Source of the DNA: a virus
Length of the DNA: 64,000 nt
Reading direction: 5' to 3' (one strand)
IMG/VR virus record: IMGVR_UViG_3300020595_000010
Span: 62,001 to 126,000 of that record
Made by a program: the position numbers and the translations under genes. The notes beneath the pieces are model-generated. The model was not told the origin of the DNA. It searched no databases and worked only from the letters and a program-made list of their open reading frames with translations. Position 1 is the first letter of the stretch. Every line of letters begins with the position of its first letter. This document shows positions 44,615 through 52,757 of this stretch, piece by piece.

Positions 44615-44737
44615 ATGTCAAAGAATTCAATGAAACAAACAGTAGACCAGAGTATGTTGTGGAGAAACTGGATGATTAATAAAGGAAGTCTGAAAATTGT
44701 AAAAAAATCTAAACCACTATATACTGTAAACAGATAA
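44615..44737 (+). CDS. Very short basic protein, 40 aa
   Basis: ATG at 44615 to TAA at 44735-44737, followed directly by the next ATG (TAAATG). A helical, tryptophan-containing peptide with a basic C-terminal half. Real gene status is plausible from packing only. Confidence 0.45.
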   Translation: MSKNSMKQTVDQSMLWRNWMINKGSLKIVKKSKPLYTVNR

Positions 44738-44917
44738 ATGTTAAAAACACCAACCAACCATTTTGAACACTTTGATGATGAAATATTATTGGAAATGGCA
44801 ATGTTTTATCCAATACAGTTAAGAAAAATGTGTGTATTAATTAGTTTAGACCAACAATTGGAAAAGGAAAGTTATGAAAAAGTTAAAAGTAGTAGTAGTA
44901 GGGGAAACTTGTGTTGA
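44738..44917 (+). CDS. Short protein, 59 aa, overlapping the kinase gene
   Basis: ATG at 44738 abuts the previous stop; the frame ends TGA at 44915-44917, 44 bp inside the heptose kinase gene. The N-terminal 45 residues look like a helical protein; the part within the overlap may be incidental. Confidence 0.4.
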   Translation: MLKTPTNHFEHFDDEILLEMAMFYPIQLRKMCVLISLDQQLEKESYEKVKSSSSRGNLC

Positions 44918-45620
44918 TAAATTTATCTATTGTAAAATTAATAGATTATCTCCTGAAGCACCTGTACCAGTTTTAATACCAACCCACACTGAAGTAAACC
45001 CAGGCATGTCAGGAAATACTTGTGCTAATATTAAGGCATTAGATCCAAGCTCACAAGTTATACATTTTTCAAACTTAAAACAAATAACTAAAACTAGGTA
45101 TGTTGAAGGGAAAACAAACCATATGTTTTTAAGAGTTGATGAAGGTGATAGTAAAATTGAATCTTTTAAGTGGAGTAATGACTATAAACATTTTATTAAA
45201 GAAGCTGATGTTGTTATCGTAAGTGATTATGATAAGGGATATTTAACAGATTTAGATTTAATAAAAATTGCTACACATTCAAGACTATCTATCCTAGACA
45301 GCAAACGTAAACTTACAGATAAAGTTATAAATTCTTTTAATTTTGTTAAACTAAATGAAGAAGAATGGGAAAACAATTATGGATTAGATGATAAAAATAT
45401 TATTGTAACTTTAGGTGCTAAGGGTTCAATGTACATGGGAGAAATATTCCCATCTAATAACCCACAAGAAACAATTGATGTTAGTGGTGCTGGTGACACA
45501 TTTACAGCTGCATTTGCTATATCATATGTAACAGCCCCATCTGTTCCTAATGCTATTAAATATGCTAATACAGTGGCGTCTAAAGTCGTTAGTAAACGAG
45601 GAGTAAAGACTCCCGCATAA
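44874..45620 (+). CDS. PfkB-family kinase, HldE/RfaE1-like (heptose 7-phosphate kinase)
   Basis: The 248-residue protein starts VVVVGETCVDKFIYCKINRLSPEAPVPVLIP; the LSPEAPVPV stretch is the RfaE/HldE kinase signature, and DVSGAGDTFTAAF near the C terminus is the PfkB anion-hole motif with its catalytic aspartate. It would phosphorylate D-glycero-D-manno-heptose 7-phosphate or a similar sugar phosphate. The matching adenylyltransferase domain is encoded separately at 62.4 kb. It is shorter than the usual kinase domain (about 310 residues). Confidence 0.8.
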   Translation: MKKLKVVVVGETCVDKFIYCKINRLSPEAPVPVLIPTHTEVNPGMSGNTCANIKALDPSSQVIHFSNLKQITKTRYVEGKTNHMFLRVDEGDSKIESFKWSNDYKHFIKEADVVIVSDYDKGYLTDLDLIKIATHSRLSILDSKRKLTDKVINSFNFVKLNEEEWENNYGLDDKNIIVTLGAKGSMYMGEIFPSNNPQETIDVSGAGDTFTAAFAISYVTAPSVPNAIKYANTVASKVVSKRGVKTPA

Positions 45621-45623
45621 ATA

Positions 45624-45655
45624 TTTGGAGAAGCAAAAGAAGGTTCGTATATTTA
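45624..45655 (+). promoter_or_regulatory. Host-type promoter TTTG-N20-TATATTTA
   Basis: TTTG (45624-45627) in ATTTGGAGAAGC and TATATTTA (45648-45655) are 20 bp apart. The upstream AAAGACTCCCGCA block, shared with other copies, runs through the end of the kinase gene. Confidence 0.85.
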
Positions 45656-45677
45656 GGTATAAATAAAGGTAACGCAT

Positions 45678-46118
45678 ATGGCACTCTGGAAATTTTCAAA
45701 TTTAAATAAATACGGAAACATTAGGTCTAGGATTATTTATAGACCTGATGGTGAAGCATTTGGTTTTAATCCTAAAGGATTTGGTCCCTTTGTTAATGTA
45801 CAAAGGTTCAAATATGAACATAAACATGAAATTATACCTCCGTCATTAGTAGAATCAAATGGTAAAATGTATATTGTACCAACATGGAAAGAAGTTGATC
45901 CAAACACTACTTTAAATGATATTCAGTGGATTAGACCAAAAGTTAAAGTAACTAAATCTGAAACTGTAGTTAAAATATCTAAAAGTAGTAGTAGTGATGC
46001 TGAGTATACTACGAAATACTACCCAGATTCAGGTAAATATCATTGTGATTGTCCTGGTACTTGGAGAACTAGAGGAAATTGTAAACACGTAAAACAAATG
46101 AGAAATGAGCAGGGGTAG
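45678..46118 (+). CDS. SWIM zinc-finger protein, 146 aa
   Basis: The C terminus has YHCDCPGTWRTRGNCKHVKQM, the CxC...CxH SWIM pattern, at about 120-140. SWIM fingers bind DNA or proteins and occur in recombination mediators. The rest is beta-rich and basic. It ends 14 bp inside the next gene. Confidence 0.7.
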   Translation: MALWKFSNLNKYGNIRSRIIYRPDGEAFGFNPKGFGPFVNVQRFKYEHKHEIIPPSLVESNGKMYIVPTWKEVDPNTTLNDIQWIRPKVKVTKSETVVKISKSSSSDAEYTTKYYPDSGKYHCDCPGTWRTRGNCKHVKQMRNEQG

Positions 46119-46527
46119 ACCATCAGAACAAACAGAACGTAGAACAAAATATGTTCTAGAATTTATTGATGTACCATCTAAACCAGAATTAGGTGGTAGA
46201 CAGTTATGGCATTTTGATGATGCCAAACATAAAAATGGTCCTTGGAAAGTAGAAAATTTTGAAGGTCCTGAAGAAAAAAAACTAAATAGTAAATTTAAAC
46301 CAAAGATTCAAAAAGGTAAACCATATGGTAAACTACCAGTGGTTATGGTGTTTAAATCATCAAATCGCTCAAATGCCGTAACTAAAATGAAAATTTGGAA
46401 TAATGAAAATATAGATTATATTAACTCTGCTAAAAAACTCCCAGGTGTACCTGATACATCTATTATATTAGAATTGGGGGTAGGTAAAAACCTTATTAAA
46501 AAATGGCAATTAGAATATAATTTGTAA
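46105..46527 (+). CDS. Hypothetical basic protein, 140 aa
   Basis: A soluble protein with SRGRPSEQTERR at the N terminus (AT-hook-like GRP), a lysine-rich middle and KLPVVMVFKSSNRSNAV. It is translationally coupled to the SWIM gene and may also bind DNA. Confidence 0.6.
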   Translation: MSRGRPSEQTERRTKYVLEFIDVPSKPELGGRQLWHFDDAKHKNGPWKVENFEGPEEKKLNSKFKPKIQKGKPYGKLPVVMVFKSSNRSNAVTKMKIWNNENIDYINSAKKLPGVPDTSIILELGVGKNLIKKWQLEYNL

Positions 46528-46537
46528 TATTTATCAA
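46528..46537 (+). promoter_or_regulatory. TATTTATCAA motif, putative late promoter
   Basis: A TATTTAT-type element begins at the base after the 140-aa gene and lies 19 bp before the next ATG. Confidence 0.35.
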
Positions 46538-46556
46538 CGAATATAAATTAAACAAC

Positions 46557-47189
46557 ATGGCAACACGAGCACTTATAGGTTATTTAGACGAAGACAGAAA
46601 CTTCACATGCACATATAACCACTATGATGGTTACCCAGAAGGTTTAGGTAAAGCATTACTAGACCATTACGATACTGATGAACAAGCTAAAAAAATAGCA
46701 AATACAGGATATATCTCATCTGTAGATGAAGATGGTACTATTGATTCAAAATATGATGAACCTGCTGACAAAATGGTTCTTGATGAGGATGTAATAGAAG
46801 CAGGATTACAAATCGGTGAGAAAGTAGATGAGTATGGTGGTGATTATGGTTATGTATGGTTTGGTAATGAATGGATGACACTTAAAAATAATGGTATTCG
46901 TTCAATTGCAGATCAATTTGAATTTAAAATGCCAGCTGACGGTGCAGGAATATTTAGAGTAGAAGAAAATTTAAACGAAAAAGAAAAAGAAGATATGGCA
47001 GAAAGTTACAAAGCAAAATGGAATGAATTTATTACTGAAAATAAAGTAATTGATGATCAATGGACAGTATATGTAAAATCATTAGTTAATTCTATTAGAT
47101 TAAATGGTGTTGATGATTATGTTAATTTTAGTGAAGATGATTTCAAAGAAGATTTTGATAATTATATAGCAGATAAAATGGATCTCTAG
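46557..47189 (+). CDS. Hypothetical acidic protein, 210 aa
   Basis: A strongly acidic soluble protein opening ATRALIGYLDEDRNFTCTYNHYDGYPEGLG, a start that I recall in phage hypothetical proteins of a widespread but uncharacterised family. A terminator follows, so it forms a single-gene unit. Charge would suit DNA mimicry, but this is speculative. Confidence 0.7.
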   Translation: MATRALIGYLDEDRNFTCTYNHYDGYPEGLGKALLDHYDTDEQAKKIANTGYISSVDEDGTIDSKYDEPADKMVLDEDVIEAGLQIGEKVDEYGGDYGYVWFGNEWMTLKNNGIRSIADQFEFKMPADGAGIFRVEENLNEKEKEDMAESYKAKWNEFITENKVIDDQWTVYVKSLVNSIRLNGVDDYVNFSEDDFKEDFDNYIADKMDL

Positions 47190-47216
47190 TATTATTTCCC
47201 CTCTGATCCTAAGATT

Positions 47217-47242
47217 GAGGCACCTAACGGTGCCTCTTTTTT
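47217..47242 (+). terminator. Rho-independent terminator
   Basis: GAGGCACC, loop TAAC, GGTGCCTC and a T6 run. It closes the acidic protein gene and separates it from the promoter at 47253. Confidence 0.9.
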
Positions 47243-47252
47243 ATGTTAAAAA

Positions 47253-47284
47253 TTTGGATAAGCCAAAAACTATTCGTATATTCA
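47253..47284 (+). promoter_or_regulatory. Host-type promoter TTTG-N20-TATATTCA
   Basis: TTTG (47253-47256) and TATATTCA (47277-47284) are 20 bp apart. The next ATG is at 47289, so the transcript probably starts at or beside it, as at 27.4 kb. Confidence 0.8.
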
Positions 47285-47288
47285 CCCC

Positions 47289-47687
47289 ATGAATAAAGAG
47301 AGCATTCAGTCTATAATAAATAAATCTTACCCAAAGATAGAAAAATATTATGGACATTCAAAATATCACAATTGTACTCCCTATATTGAAATTCACCACA
47401 ACATTTATATAAGAATAACAGGTGATGAGTATGACCAAGATATACTATCAGAAACAGAATGTAATCCTGATGCTGAATATGATAAAGTTGATAATACTAT
47501 TATAATTTATTGGCCTAAAATGATTAATAAAGAGACTATTATAAAATCCCTAATACACGAATACCAACATTATTTACAGTCTCCATCATGGATGAAAAGA
47601 TATTACAATATGGGTTATGATTATAATAACCATCCTTATGAAATAGCAGCAACTCAAGAAGAAAGTAATTGGAAGATATTCGCGTAA
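47289..47687 (+). CDS. HExxH metallopeptidase-like protein, 132 aa
   Basis: LIHEYQHYLQ (H90, E91, H94) is a zincin active-site helix, and NHPYEIAATQEES downstream supplies a glutamate at a plausible third-ligand position. This resembles SprT/IrrE-like small zinc proteases. The ATG lies 4 bp after the promoter element, so translation may be leaderless. Confidence 0.65.
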   Translation: MNKESIQSIINKSYPKIEKYYGHSKYHNCTPYIEIHHNIYIRITGDEYDQDILSETECNPDAEYDKVDNTIIIYWPKMINKETIIKSLIHEYQHYLQSPSWMKRYYNMGYDYNNHPYEIAATQEESNWKIFA

Positions 47688-47689
47688 AA

Positions 47690-47721
47690 TTTGGAGAAGC
47701 AAGGAAGCCTTCGTATATTTA
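47690..47721 (+). promoter_or_regulatory. Host-type promoter TTTG-N20-TATATTTA
   Basis: TTTG (47690-47693) begins inside TTTGGAGAAGCAAGGAAGCC, with TATATTTA at 47714-47721. The leader has ACGGGGTAAATGAGGC, a GGCATGAAGCC mini-hairpin and AATAAAGGTT. Confidence 0.88.
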
Positions 47722-47773
47722 CGGGGTAAATGAGGCATGAAGCCAATAGAACACAAATAAAAATAAAGGTTAT

Positions 47774-47956
47774 ATGAAAAAAGTAAATTTAAATCCGTCA
47801 AATTCAAAAGTTATTAATGGTACTGTATTTGTTACTGCATTAAAAGCATTAGCAATGTCTAAGGTGCTATCAGACCAATTAGAACATGGTAATAACATCA
47901 CTCACCCTACATTAGGAATTATGTATCAATATAATGGTCCTTATTCTCGCGCATAA
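47774..47956 (+). CDS. Hypothetical protein, 60 aa
   Basis: A small soluble, weakly basic protein behind its own promoter, with another promoter right after it. Monocistronic early-type gene of unknown function. Confidence 0.6.
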   Translation: MKKVNLNPSNSKVINGTVFVTALKALAMSKVLSDQLEHGNNITHPTLGIMYQYNGPYSRA

Positions 47957-47959
47957 AAA

Positions 47960-47991
47960 TTTGGAGAAGCAAGGAAGCCTTCGTATATTTA
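47960..47991 (+). promoter_or_regulatory. Host-type promoter TTTG-N20-TATATTTA
   Basis: TTTG (47960-47963) and TATATTTA (47984-47991). The sequence from -33 to -7 is nearly identical to the copy at 47690, 270 bp upstream. Confidence 0.88.
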
Positions 47992-48037
47992 CAGGGTAAA
48001 ACGGGTGCAAACCCAATTATTAATAAAAATAAAAGTT

Positions 48038-48223
48038 ATGTTGAAGAAAATTGATTTTAAGTATTTAGTAGGAGCAGTAAGTGCATTTATGCTTAGTATA
48101 GGAACAATGCATGGTGCCGTTCAGAATTATATCCCTTTTGAGGGTATTGATAATGAAATGGCATTTTGTGTTATGTCCTTTATGCTTGGTGGGATATGTT
48201 TAATGTGTATTAAAAAATCATAA
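48038..48223 (+). CDS. Small membrane protein, 61 aa
   Basis: The ATG at 48038 follows AAATAAAAGTT; a GTG in frame at 48005 lies in the leader and is not preferred. Two hydrophobic segments (about 10-25 and 40-58). Function unknown. Confidence 0.6.
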   Translation: MLKKIDFKYLVGAVSAFMLSIGTMHGAVQNYIPFEGIDNEMAFCVMSFMLGGICLMCIKKS

Positions 48224-48226
48224 GGT

Positions 48227-48457
48227 ATGAAAATTAAAACAATACATGATGGTTGGGATTGCGTCCCAGAATTAAAAGATGTTACCTATGAATTAAGCAC
48301 GGTGAATGATTACATTTATGAAATCAAAAATTGTGTAAGAAATTCAGATTTAGAGAGTATGGTAAATGATATGAGGGAGATTATGGATAATGTTAAATAC
48401 CATTTAGATAAAATAGACACTACTAAAGAGTTTATTACAGTAGATATAGAAGATTAA
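48227..48457 (+). CDS. Hypothetical acidic protein, 76 aa
   Basis: A small acidic, helical protein 3 bp after the membrane protein gene. No family recognised. Confidence 0.6.
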   Translation: MKIKTIHDGWDCVPELKDVTYELSTVNDYIYEIKNCVRNSDLESMVNDMREIMDNVKYHLDKIDTTKEFITVDIED

Positions 48458-48476
48458 TTAATTAAAAATAAAAGTT

Positions 48477-48854
48477 ATGGCAAAAATTGAAAAAAGTTTT
48501 TTAACCCCCAAGTGGTTAGTAGTTAAAGAAATGTATGAAACTGGAACTAATGGTTCTGATAAGTTTGGTGATAATTTCCCAGTTGATGGTGAGTTAAATG
48601 AATTAGCAAGTGAGTTTGTTGATATTTTAGGTGAATTTACTAGGCAATTTGGTTATGAAAGTACCATTGAAGGAGTTCATATGAATTTATGGAAAGAAAG
48701 AATTTGGTCATTAATTGAAAACGCAGGTTTACTTCCAGAAATTGCTTGGAGAGATGATTTAGAAACAGATCGTTTAAACCAAATGGAGGTAGAAGAAGAT
48801 GATATCTACGAGGTGGATTTAGATGAATTAGAAAAAGAAATTTATAACTCATAA
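48477..48854 (+). CDS. Hypothetical acidic protein, 125 aa
   Basis: A soluble protein with a long acidic C terminus (EVEEDDIYEVDLDELEKE) and a helical core. ATG follows AAATAAAAGTT. Function unknown. Confidence 0.65.
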   Translation: MAKIEKSFLTPKWLVVKEMYETGTNGSDKFGDNFPVDGELNELASEFVDILGEFTRQFGYESTIEGVHMNLWKERIWSLIENAGLLPEIAWRDDLETDRLNQMEVEEDDIYEVDLDELEKEIYNS

Positions 48855-48855
48855 T

Positions 48856-49074
48856 ATGGCAAATACAAAACAATACACAGGTGAATATATTTCACTATTC
48901 GACCATTTAGGTAGAGCTGCTGGTGGCGAATTAGGTACAAAAGTAGCTTATGCCGCTGCTAAAGCAGGCATTAAACATGGTACTAGACAACTGGAAGAAA
49001 GTTATTATACTGGTGAGGTTTATACTTACCCAAGTGACTTTTTAACAGATTACTTTAATGTAACACTAAAATAA
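48856..49074 (+). CDS. Hypothetical protein, 72 aa
   Basis: A small soluble protein with YISLFDHLGRAAGGELGTKVAYAAAKAG, suggesting one amphipathic helix. It follows its upstream neighbour by one base. Confidence 0.6.
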   Translation: MANTKQYTGEYISLFDHLGRAAGGELGTKVAYAAAKAGIKHGTRQLEESYYTGEVYTYPSDFLTDYFNVTLK

Positions 49075-49079
49075 ACAAA

Positions 49080-49214
49080 ATGGATAAACTAGAAAAGGAA
49101 AATCTATATCGAAAATTAAATTTAATACTTCAATTAGTAGAAGATCGTAACAATAGCGAAGCAATGCAACATTTAGAAGAATTAATTCATAGAATTCAAT
49201 TTAATAAAATTTAA
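49080..49214 (+). CDS. Short helical protein, 44 aa
   Basis: ATG at 49080 to TAA at 49212-49214; a charged leucine-zipper-like helix. It fills the only gap between two genes and is therefore plausible. Confidence 0.5.
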   Translation: MDKLEKENLYRKLNLILQLVEDRNNSEAMQHLEELIHRIQFNKI

Positions 49215-49218
49215 AGTT

Positions 49219-49569
49219 ATGTTGTATAAGGATATGCTAATTGGAATATTCATGTTTAGTATAGCTCATGTGCTAACATTCTTCCAATTAAACGGACAAT
49301 TTTTTAAAACAGATTGGTTTAGAAAGAATGAACTGTTAGTAGCAGCAGCGGGTATAATTCTATCATTTTTCTATATTTGGGGAACTAAATATACTGTTAG
49401 TGGATTTGAAGGTTTATTATGGCCTGCTAGGTTTGTAGGATTTGGGGTTGGGATGATAATTTATGCTGTTGGTGTTAATTATTTTTTCGGTGAAACTTTA
49501 AATCCTAAAACAATTGTTAGTTTATGTCTATCATTAATTTTAATTTGTATCCAAGTATTATGGAAGTAA
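49219..49569 (+). CDS. Four-helix membrane protein, 116 aa
   Basis: Four hydrophobic segments spaced through the whole protein, with short polar loops and a GFGVGMIIYAVGVNYFFGE motif. The topology resembles small multidrug-resistance or DMT-type proteins, but no function can be assigned. Confidence 0.65.
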   Translation: MLYKDMLIGIFMFSIAHVLTFFQLNGQFFKTDWFRKNELLVAAAGIILSFFYIWGTKYTVSGFEGLLWPARFVGFGVGMIIYAVGVNYFFGETLNPKTIVSLCLSLILICIQVLWK

Positions 49570-49742
49570 ATAAAAGAAAATATTTACTAGAAAATGGATG
49601 GTGGGCTCACTACCATGATGATTGTTGGTTTGATGGTAAACTAGATGAATTAGATGTTGATGAAAAAGGATTTATGGTTGGGTTTAGGCCCGAAAGTGAA
49701 GGAATAACATTAGAAGAAGCATATGAAAAAGCGAGAATATAG
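49560..49742 (+). CDS. Hypothetical protein, 60 aa
   Basis: Start ATG at 49560 overlaps the membrane protein gene by 10 bp. A soluble, acidic/aromatic protein (ENGWWAHYHDDCWFDGKLDE). Confidence 0.55.
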   Translation: MEVNKRKYLLENGWWAHYHDDCWFDGKLDELDVDEKGFMVGFRPESEGITLEEAYEKARI

Positions 49743-49854
49743 AGGTTGTGAATGGAATAGTCCAATCTATAGACAAATTGTAGCAGAAAAAAATAAAAAA
49801 GAAGGCAAAGCAACAATAAATGAATATAAAACAAAACGTGGAAAAAGAAGCTAA
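49723..49854 (+). CDS. Short basic protein, 43 aa
   Basis: ATG at 49723 overlaps the previous gene by 20 bp; TAA at 49852-49854. Lysine/arginine-rich with a KTKRGKRS tail. Plausible but unproven. Confidence 0.45.
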   Translation: MKKREYRGCEWNSPIYRQIVAEKNKKEGKATINEYKTKRGKRS

Positions 49855-49897
49855 AAAGCTTTTTATACAAATAATATCCAGTTAATACGTATATACG

Positions 49898-50125
49898 ATG
49901 ATAACCGATTACTTAAAATATGTAAATGACAATGCTTACATTGTAAAGCGTGAGGTACCAACCCACGTATTTGAAGTTAAAGGTCAAAATAAATTAAACA
50001 TGCAACTCTTACAAGACTATAGAGATTACCTTGGGTGCGATCACGTTCTTAGATCTCAAACCCATTTCCTAATGTGTGAAACCATTGAAGAAGCAGAAAT
50101 TCTAGAAGAAAATGTCAAAAGTTAA
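49898..50125 (+). CDS. Hypothetical protein, 75 aa
   Basis: A soluble alpha/beta protein of unknown function, overlapping the zinc-ribbon gene by 14 bp. A TATATACG sequence at 49890-49897 directly precedes the ATG but has no convincing -33 partner. Confidence 0.6.
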   Translation: MITDYLKYVNDNAYIVKREVPTHVFEVKGQNKLNMQLLQDYRDYLGCDHVLRSQTHFLMCETIEEAEILEENVKS

Positions 50126-50318
50126 TTATGGCGATTGGATTGAAGAAGATCCATTCCACCCCTGTTTGAAGTGTGGGGGAAATGATTTTAGTATAAACAT
50201 GATAACCGACTTATACACATGCGATAATTGTGGTGAGGTTTTGGTTGCGCCAAAAGAAGCGCATAAAAAGAAGAGGCCTACGAAAGCTCGTCCTCGCCTT
50301 GAGGAAGACTGGGAATAA
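50112..50318 (+). CDS. Zinc-ribbon protein, 68 aa
   Basis: CLKCGGNDF and YTCDNCGEV form a CxxC...CxxC zinc ribbon of the transcription-factor type in the middle; the C terminus is basic (HKKKRPTKARPR). It could be a DNA- or RNA-polymerase-binding regulator. Confidence 0.7.
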   Translation: MSKVNYGDWIEEDPFHPCLKCGGNDFSINMITDLYTCDNCGEVLVAPKEAHKKKRPTKARPRLEEDWE

Positions 50319-50333
50319 GAGTTGTAGGCTCAA

Positions 50334-50343
50334 TATTTATAAT
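50334..50343 (+). promoter_or_regulatory. TATTTATAAT motif, putative late promoter
   Basis: An exact TATTTATAAT lies 5 bp before the start of the adhesin-like structural gene. Confidence 0.55.
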
Positions 50344-50348
50344 CAAAA

Positions 50349-51485
50349 ATGAGAAAATGGAATGATTGGAAGTCACATGGTGTAGCAAGTGTTTTTCAAG
50401 TAGCAGAAGGCTTTAGACCTATGTCGGTTCATAATGGAAATCAATTTTCAGGCTTGCGTTTGTATACACAAACACCTCGTGTTGATATTAATGATGTTGC
50501 TAATCCAAATAATTGGACTTGGGTTAGTCATCAAGGTGGGTTAGGTGCTGGAGCAAATACAAGCCCAGATGGAGATCCACAAATGGTGTTTTGTTGTCAT
50601 GATATTTTATCAAGAGAAAATCCTGAAAATATAATAAATTTTTGGGAAGGTGATCATTTAGATGTAGATTGGTTACTCTCGCTTCCATATTTTACTACAT
50701 TAGGTAACACACCAGATTCAACTACAGATTGGAATACTATTGTACTACAGCTTTATAGAGTAGGTGGTTGGTTTTGGACTGAAGGTGGTTGGCCTCCAAT
50801 AAAAGGACCAGGTACTGAAAGTATTGATTTACGACCTGTACATAATTATGAGTTTCACATGGATGAGTGTTGGGATGGGACCACATTAACGTCTTATGTA
50901 GATAGTCATAATCAATCAGCAAATACAATTAGTGGTACTGCACCCTCTGAAACTGCTGCTTACACTTCATGGCCTTGGGATGCTACATTTAATTTTAATA
51001 ATGCTGCTGGAATTACAAATACTTCAGATCCAGCAATTACCGGGCAACTTACTTATGAGTATATAGGAAACACTAATAATGTTACTGATGATCAATATTT
51101 GTGTGATGGTAGGAATGATGGTGGAACTTGGAATTATATGGGCTATCAAGGGTTTAGGTGGAATTGGTCGGCAAGACTTCAATATAATGGAAGTGATAGT
51201 AGTATTAGACATCATGGTGTTATGACTGGGAATTCTTCAACCAATACTAGTAAATTATATTATGGTAGTGGGAATGGGTACACTGCTGGTCCAGTTGCCA
51301 GTGGAACTTGTTCTACAGCAATGACTACACTTGGGGATAATTTTACTATTGGGATGAGGTTTACCAATACTCAGAAATGGAGAGGACAAATGTCAATGTT
51401 TAGAGTTTGGGGGTTTGAATTTGATGATGATATGGCTGAAATAGCATGGTTACATAACCAAGCACGGATGCCGCTTTATATTTAA
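50349..51485 (+). CDS. Predicted structural protein with LamG/concanavalin-like C-terminal region, 378 aa
   Basis: The protein is rich in tryptophan, asparagine, glycine and threonine. The C-terminal half (TIGMRFTNTQKWRGQMSMFRVWGFEFDDDMAEIAWLHNQAR) resembles a LamG/pentraxin-type carbohydrate-binding sandwich, as in tail adhesins. It has no signal peptide and follows a putative late motif. A role in host-surface binding is likely but unproven. Confidence 0.6.
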   Translation: MRKWNDWKSHGVASVFQVAEGFRPMSVHNGNQFSGLRLYTQTPRVDINDVANPNNWTWVSHQGGLGAGANTSPDGDPQMVFCCHDILSRENPENIINFWEGDHLDVDWLLSLPYFTTLGNTPDSTTDWNTIVLQLYRVGGWFWTEGGWPPIKGPGTESIDLRPVHNYEFHMDECWDGTTLTSYVDSHNQSANTISGTAPSETAAYTSWPWDATFNFNNAAGITNTSDPAITGQLTYEYIGNTNNVTDDQYLCDGRNDGGTWNYMGYQGFRWNWSARLQYNGSDSSIRHHGVMTGNSSTNTSKLYYGSGNGYTAGPVASGTCSTAMTTLGDNFTIGMRFTNTQKWRGQMSMFRVWGFEFDDDMAEIAWLHNQARMPLYI

Positions 51486-51501
51486 GACTTCTGCAAAAAT
51501 A

Positions 51502-51533
51502 TGTGGAGAAGCAAGAAATTATTCGTATATTTA
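51502..51533 (+). promoter_or_regulatory. Host-type promoter TGTG-N20-TATATTTA
   Basis: TGTG (51502-51505) in ATGTGGAGAAGC and TATATTTA (51526-51533) are 20 bp apart. The region AAGACTTCTGCAAAAATATGTGGAG before it matches the shared upstream block. Confidence 0.85.
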
Positions 51534-51565
51534 TGGTATAAATGAGGCGCACGCCCAATACAGTT

Positions 51566-52057
51566 ATGAAACAAAAAATATTATATTTACATGGTTTAGA
51601 AAGTCCACAGGGTGGTGATAAGGTTGATTTCTTAGCAACTAAAGCATTTGTTCATGCACCTGAGTTAGATTATACAAGGAGTGATATATTTCCATTCCTT
51701 ATTAGCACAGTTGAGGAGTTTAAACCTGATGTAATTATAGGTTCATCAATGGGTGGTTATTCTGCATTCGTTTTAGGAGCGCTTTATAAAATTCCAGTTG
51801 TTGCTTTTAATCCTGCTTTGCATTCTAGAAGAATTGAGCCTAATTTCCCTAAATTTGTAAAAGAGCATGTTCCTGATAACTTTCATTTGGTGTTGGGTGA
51901 AAAAGACACCGTTATTGATGGTAGTAAAACGTTAGATTACCTTAAAGACCATGTTGCCGGTAAGTATATGCAATCTCAAATTCATCGCGTTAAAACAATG
52001 GGACATAGAGTGCCACTTGATGTGTTTTGCGATATGTATAATAAAACAATTAAATAA
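51566..52057 (+). CDS. Alpha/beta hydrolase of the YqiA/UPF0227 esterase type
   Basis: From the ATG at 51566 (context CAGTTATG) the 163-residue protein has ILYLHGLESPQGGDKV, the nucleophile elbow GSSMGG near residue 64, GEKDTVID supplying the acid and a late KTMGHRV histidine. It matches small esterases that act on CoA or lipid esters. An in-frame AUG in the leader at 51542 could add eight residues. Confidence 0.8.
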   Translation: MKQKILYLHGLESPQGGDKVDFLATKAFVHAPELDYTRSDIFPFLISTVEEFKPDVIIGSSMGGYSAFVLGALYKIPVVAFNPALHSRRIEPNFPKFVKEHVPDNFHLVLGEKDTVIDGSKTLDYLKDHVAGKYMQSQIHRVKTMGHRVPLDVFCDMYNKTIK

Positions 52058-52058
52058 G

Positions 52059-52418
52059 ATGAAGGAATTAAATAATTTTAGAGAATATCTTAACGAAGCT
52101 AAATTTAAAGTTGGTGATAAAGTAACCATGAATAATGGTGGTCCAGAAATGGAGATTACTAAAACACGTAGGATGTTTGGGTCTGATCTTAATGCTTACT
52201 CAGTTAAAAAAGCTGATGGAGAAGAAATGGAGTATGATGAAAAGCAATTGAGATTAGCTGAAATAAGCTTTGGTGCTGCGGGTACAGATAAAAGATCTGG
52301 CCAAGTAATAGGTGAAATAATTCAAATGATTAGAGATACAGGAATAGACCCATCAGATGTATTAGAAGAAGTAGGCCAAGAGTTTGGTATTGCTTTTGAA
52401 TTTGGAAGAGGTCAATAA
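52059..52418 (+). CDS. YodC-like domain protein with N-terminal capsid-targeting-like segment, 119 aa
   Basis: From the ATG at 52059 the N terminus reads MKELNNFREYLNEAKF, an amphipathic helix followed by LNE-A, the T4 prohead-protease cleavage consensus (L/I-x-E before A/G). Then FKVGDKVTMNNGGPEMEI resembles the DUF2158/YodC beta-barrel. This could be an internal head protein packaged and injected with DNA. The two following genes have similar N termini. Confidence 0.6.
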   Translation: MKELNNFREYLNEAKFKVGDKVTMNNGGPEMEITKTRRMFGSDLNAYSVKKADGEEMEYDEKQLRLAEISFGAAGTDKRSGQVIGEIIQMIRDTGIDPSDVLEEVGQEFGIAFEFGRGQ

Positions 52419-52441
52419 AAATAAAAATAAAATAAAATAAA

Positions 52442-52756
52442 ATGGATAAATTTAACTTGAAAAAATTTCTTGGTGAAAAATCACTATTAAATGAAAACTC
52501 ACCTGGGTATGATACTAGAAAGACAGGTGAAGCACTACCAACACTAGAAAGTGTTAAAGCAGCTTATGAAGCTAAACAAGATAAAGAAGAAATTAAAGAA
52601 GGTGTTTGGAATATGCCTTCAGCAGATGAAGTAATGGAATTTGTTGCTTATATGGAAGATGCTAAAGAAAAATTTTATCATATAGGTAGTGATGATGTAC
52701 ATGATGGTTTAGAACAAGCAATTATTAGTGCTAAAGATTTAGTAACTGGAGAATAA
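52442..52756 (+). CDS. Putative internal head protein, 104 aa
   Basis: The N terminus MDKFNLKKFLGEKSLLNENS has an amphipathic helix with two L-x-E sites (LGE-K at 12, LNE-N at 18). The mature part is acidic and helical. Similarity in N-terminal design to both neighbours suggests shared targeting to the prohead. No function recognised in the rest. Confidence 0.55.
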   Translation: MDKFNLKKFLGEKSLLNENSPGYDTRKTGEALPTLESVKAAYEAKQDKEEIKEGVWNMPSADEVMEFVAYMEDAKEKFYHIGSDDVHDGLEQAIISAKDLVTGE

Positions 52757-52757
52757 T

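Noticed and set aside
49866-49897. Host-type promoter before the 49898 gene
   Set aside because: TATATACG is present but the sequence 20 bp upstream (TACA) does not match the -33 element and TTCG is missing.
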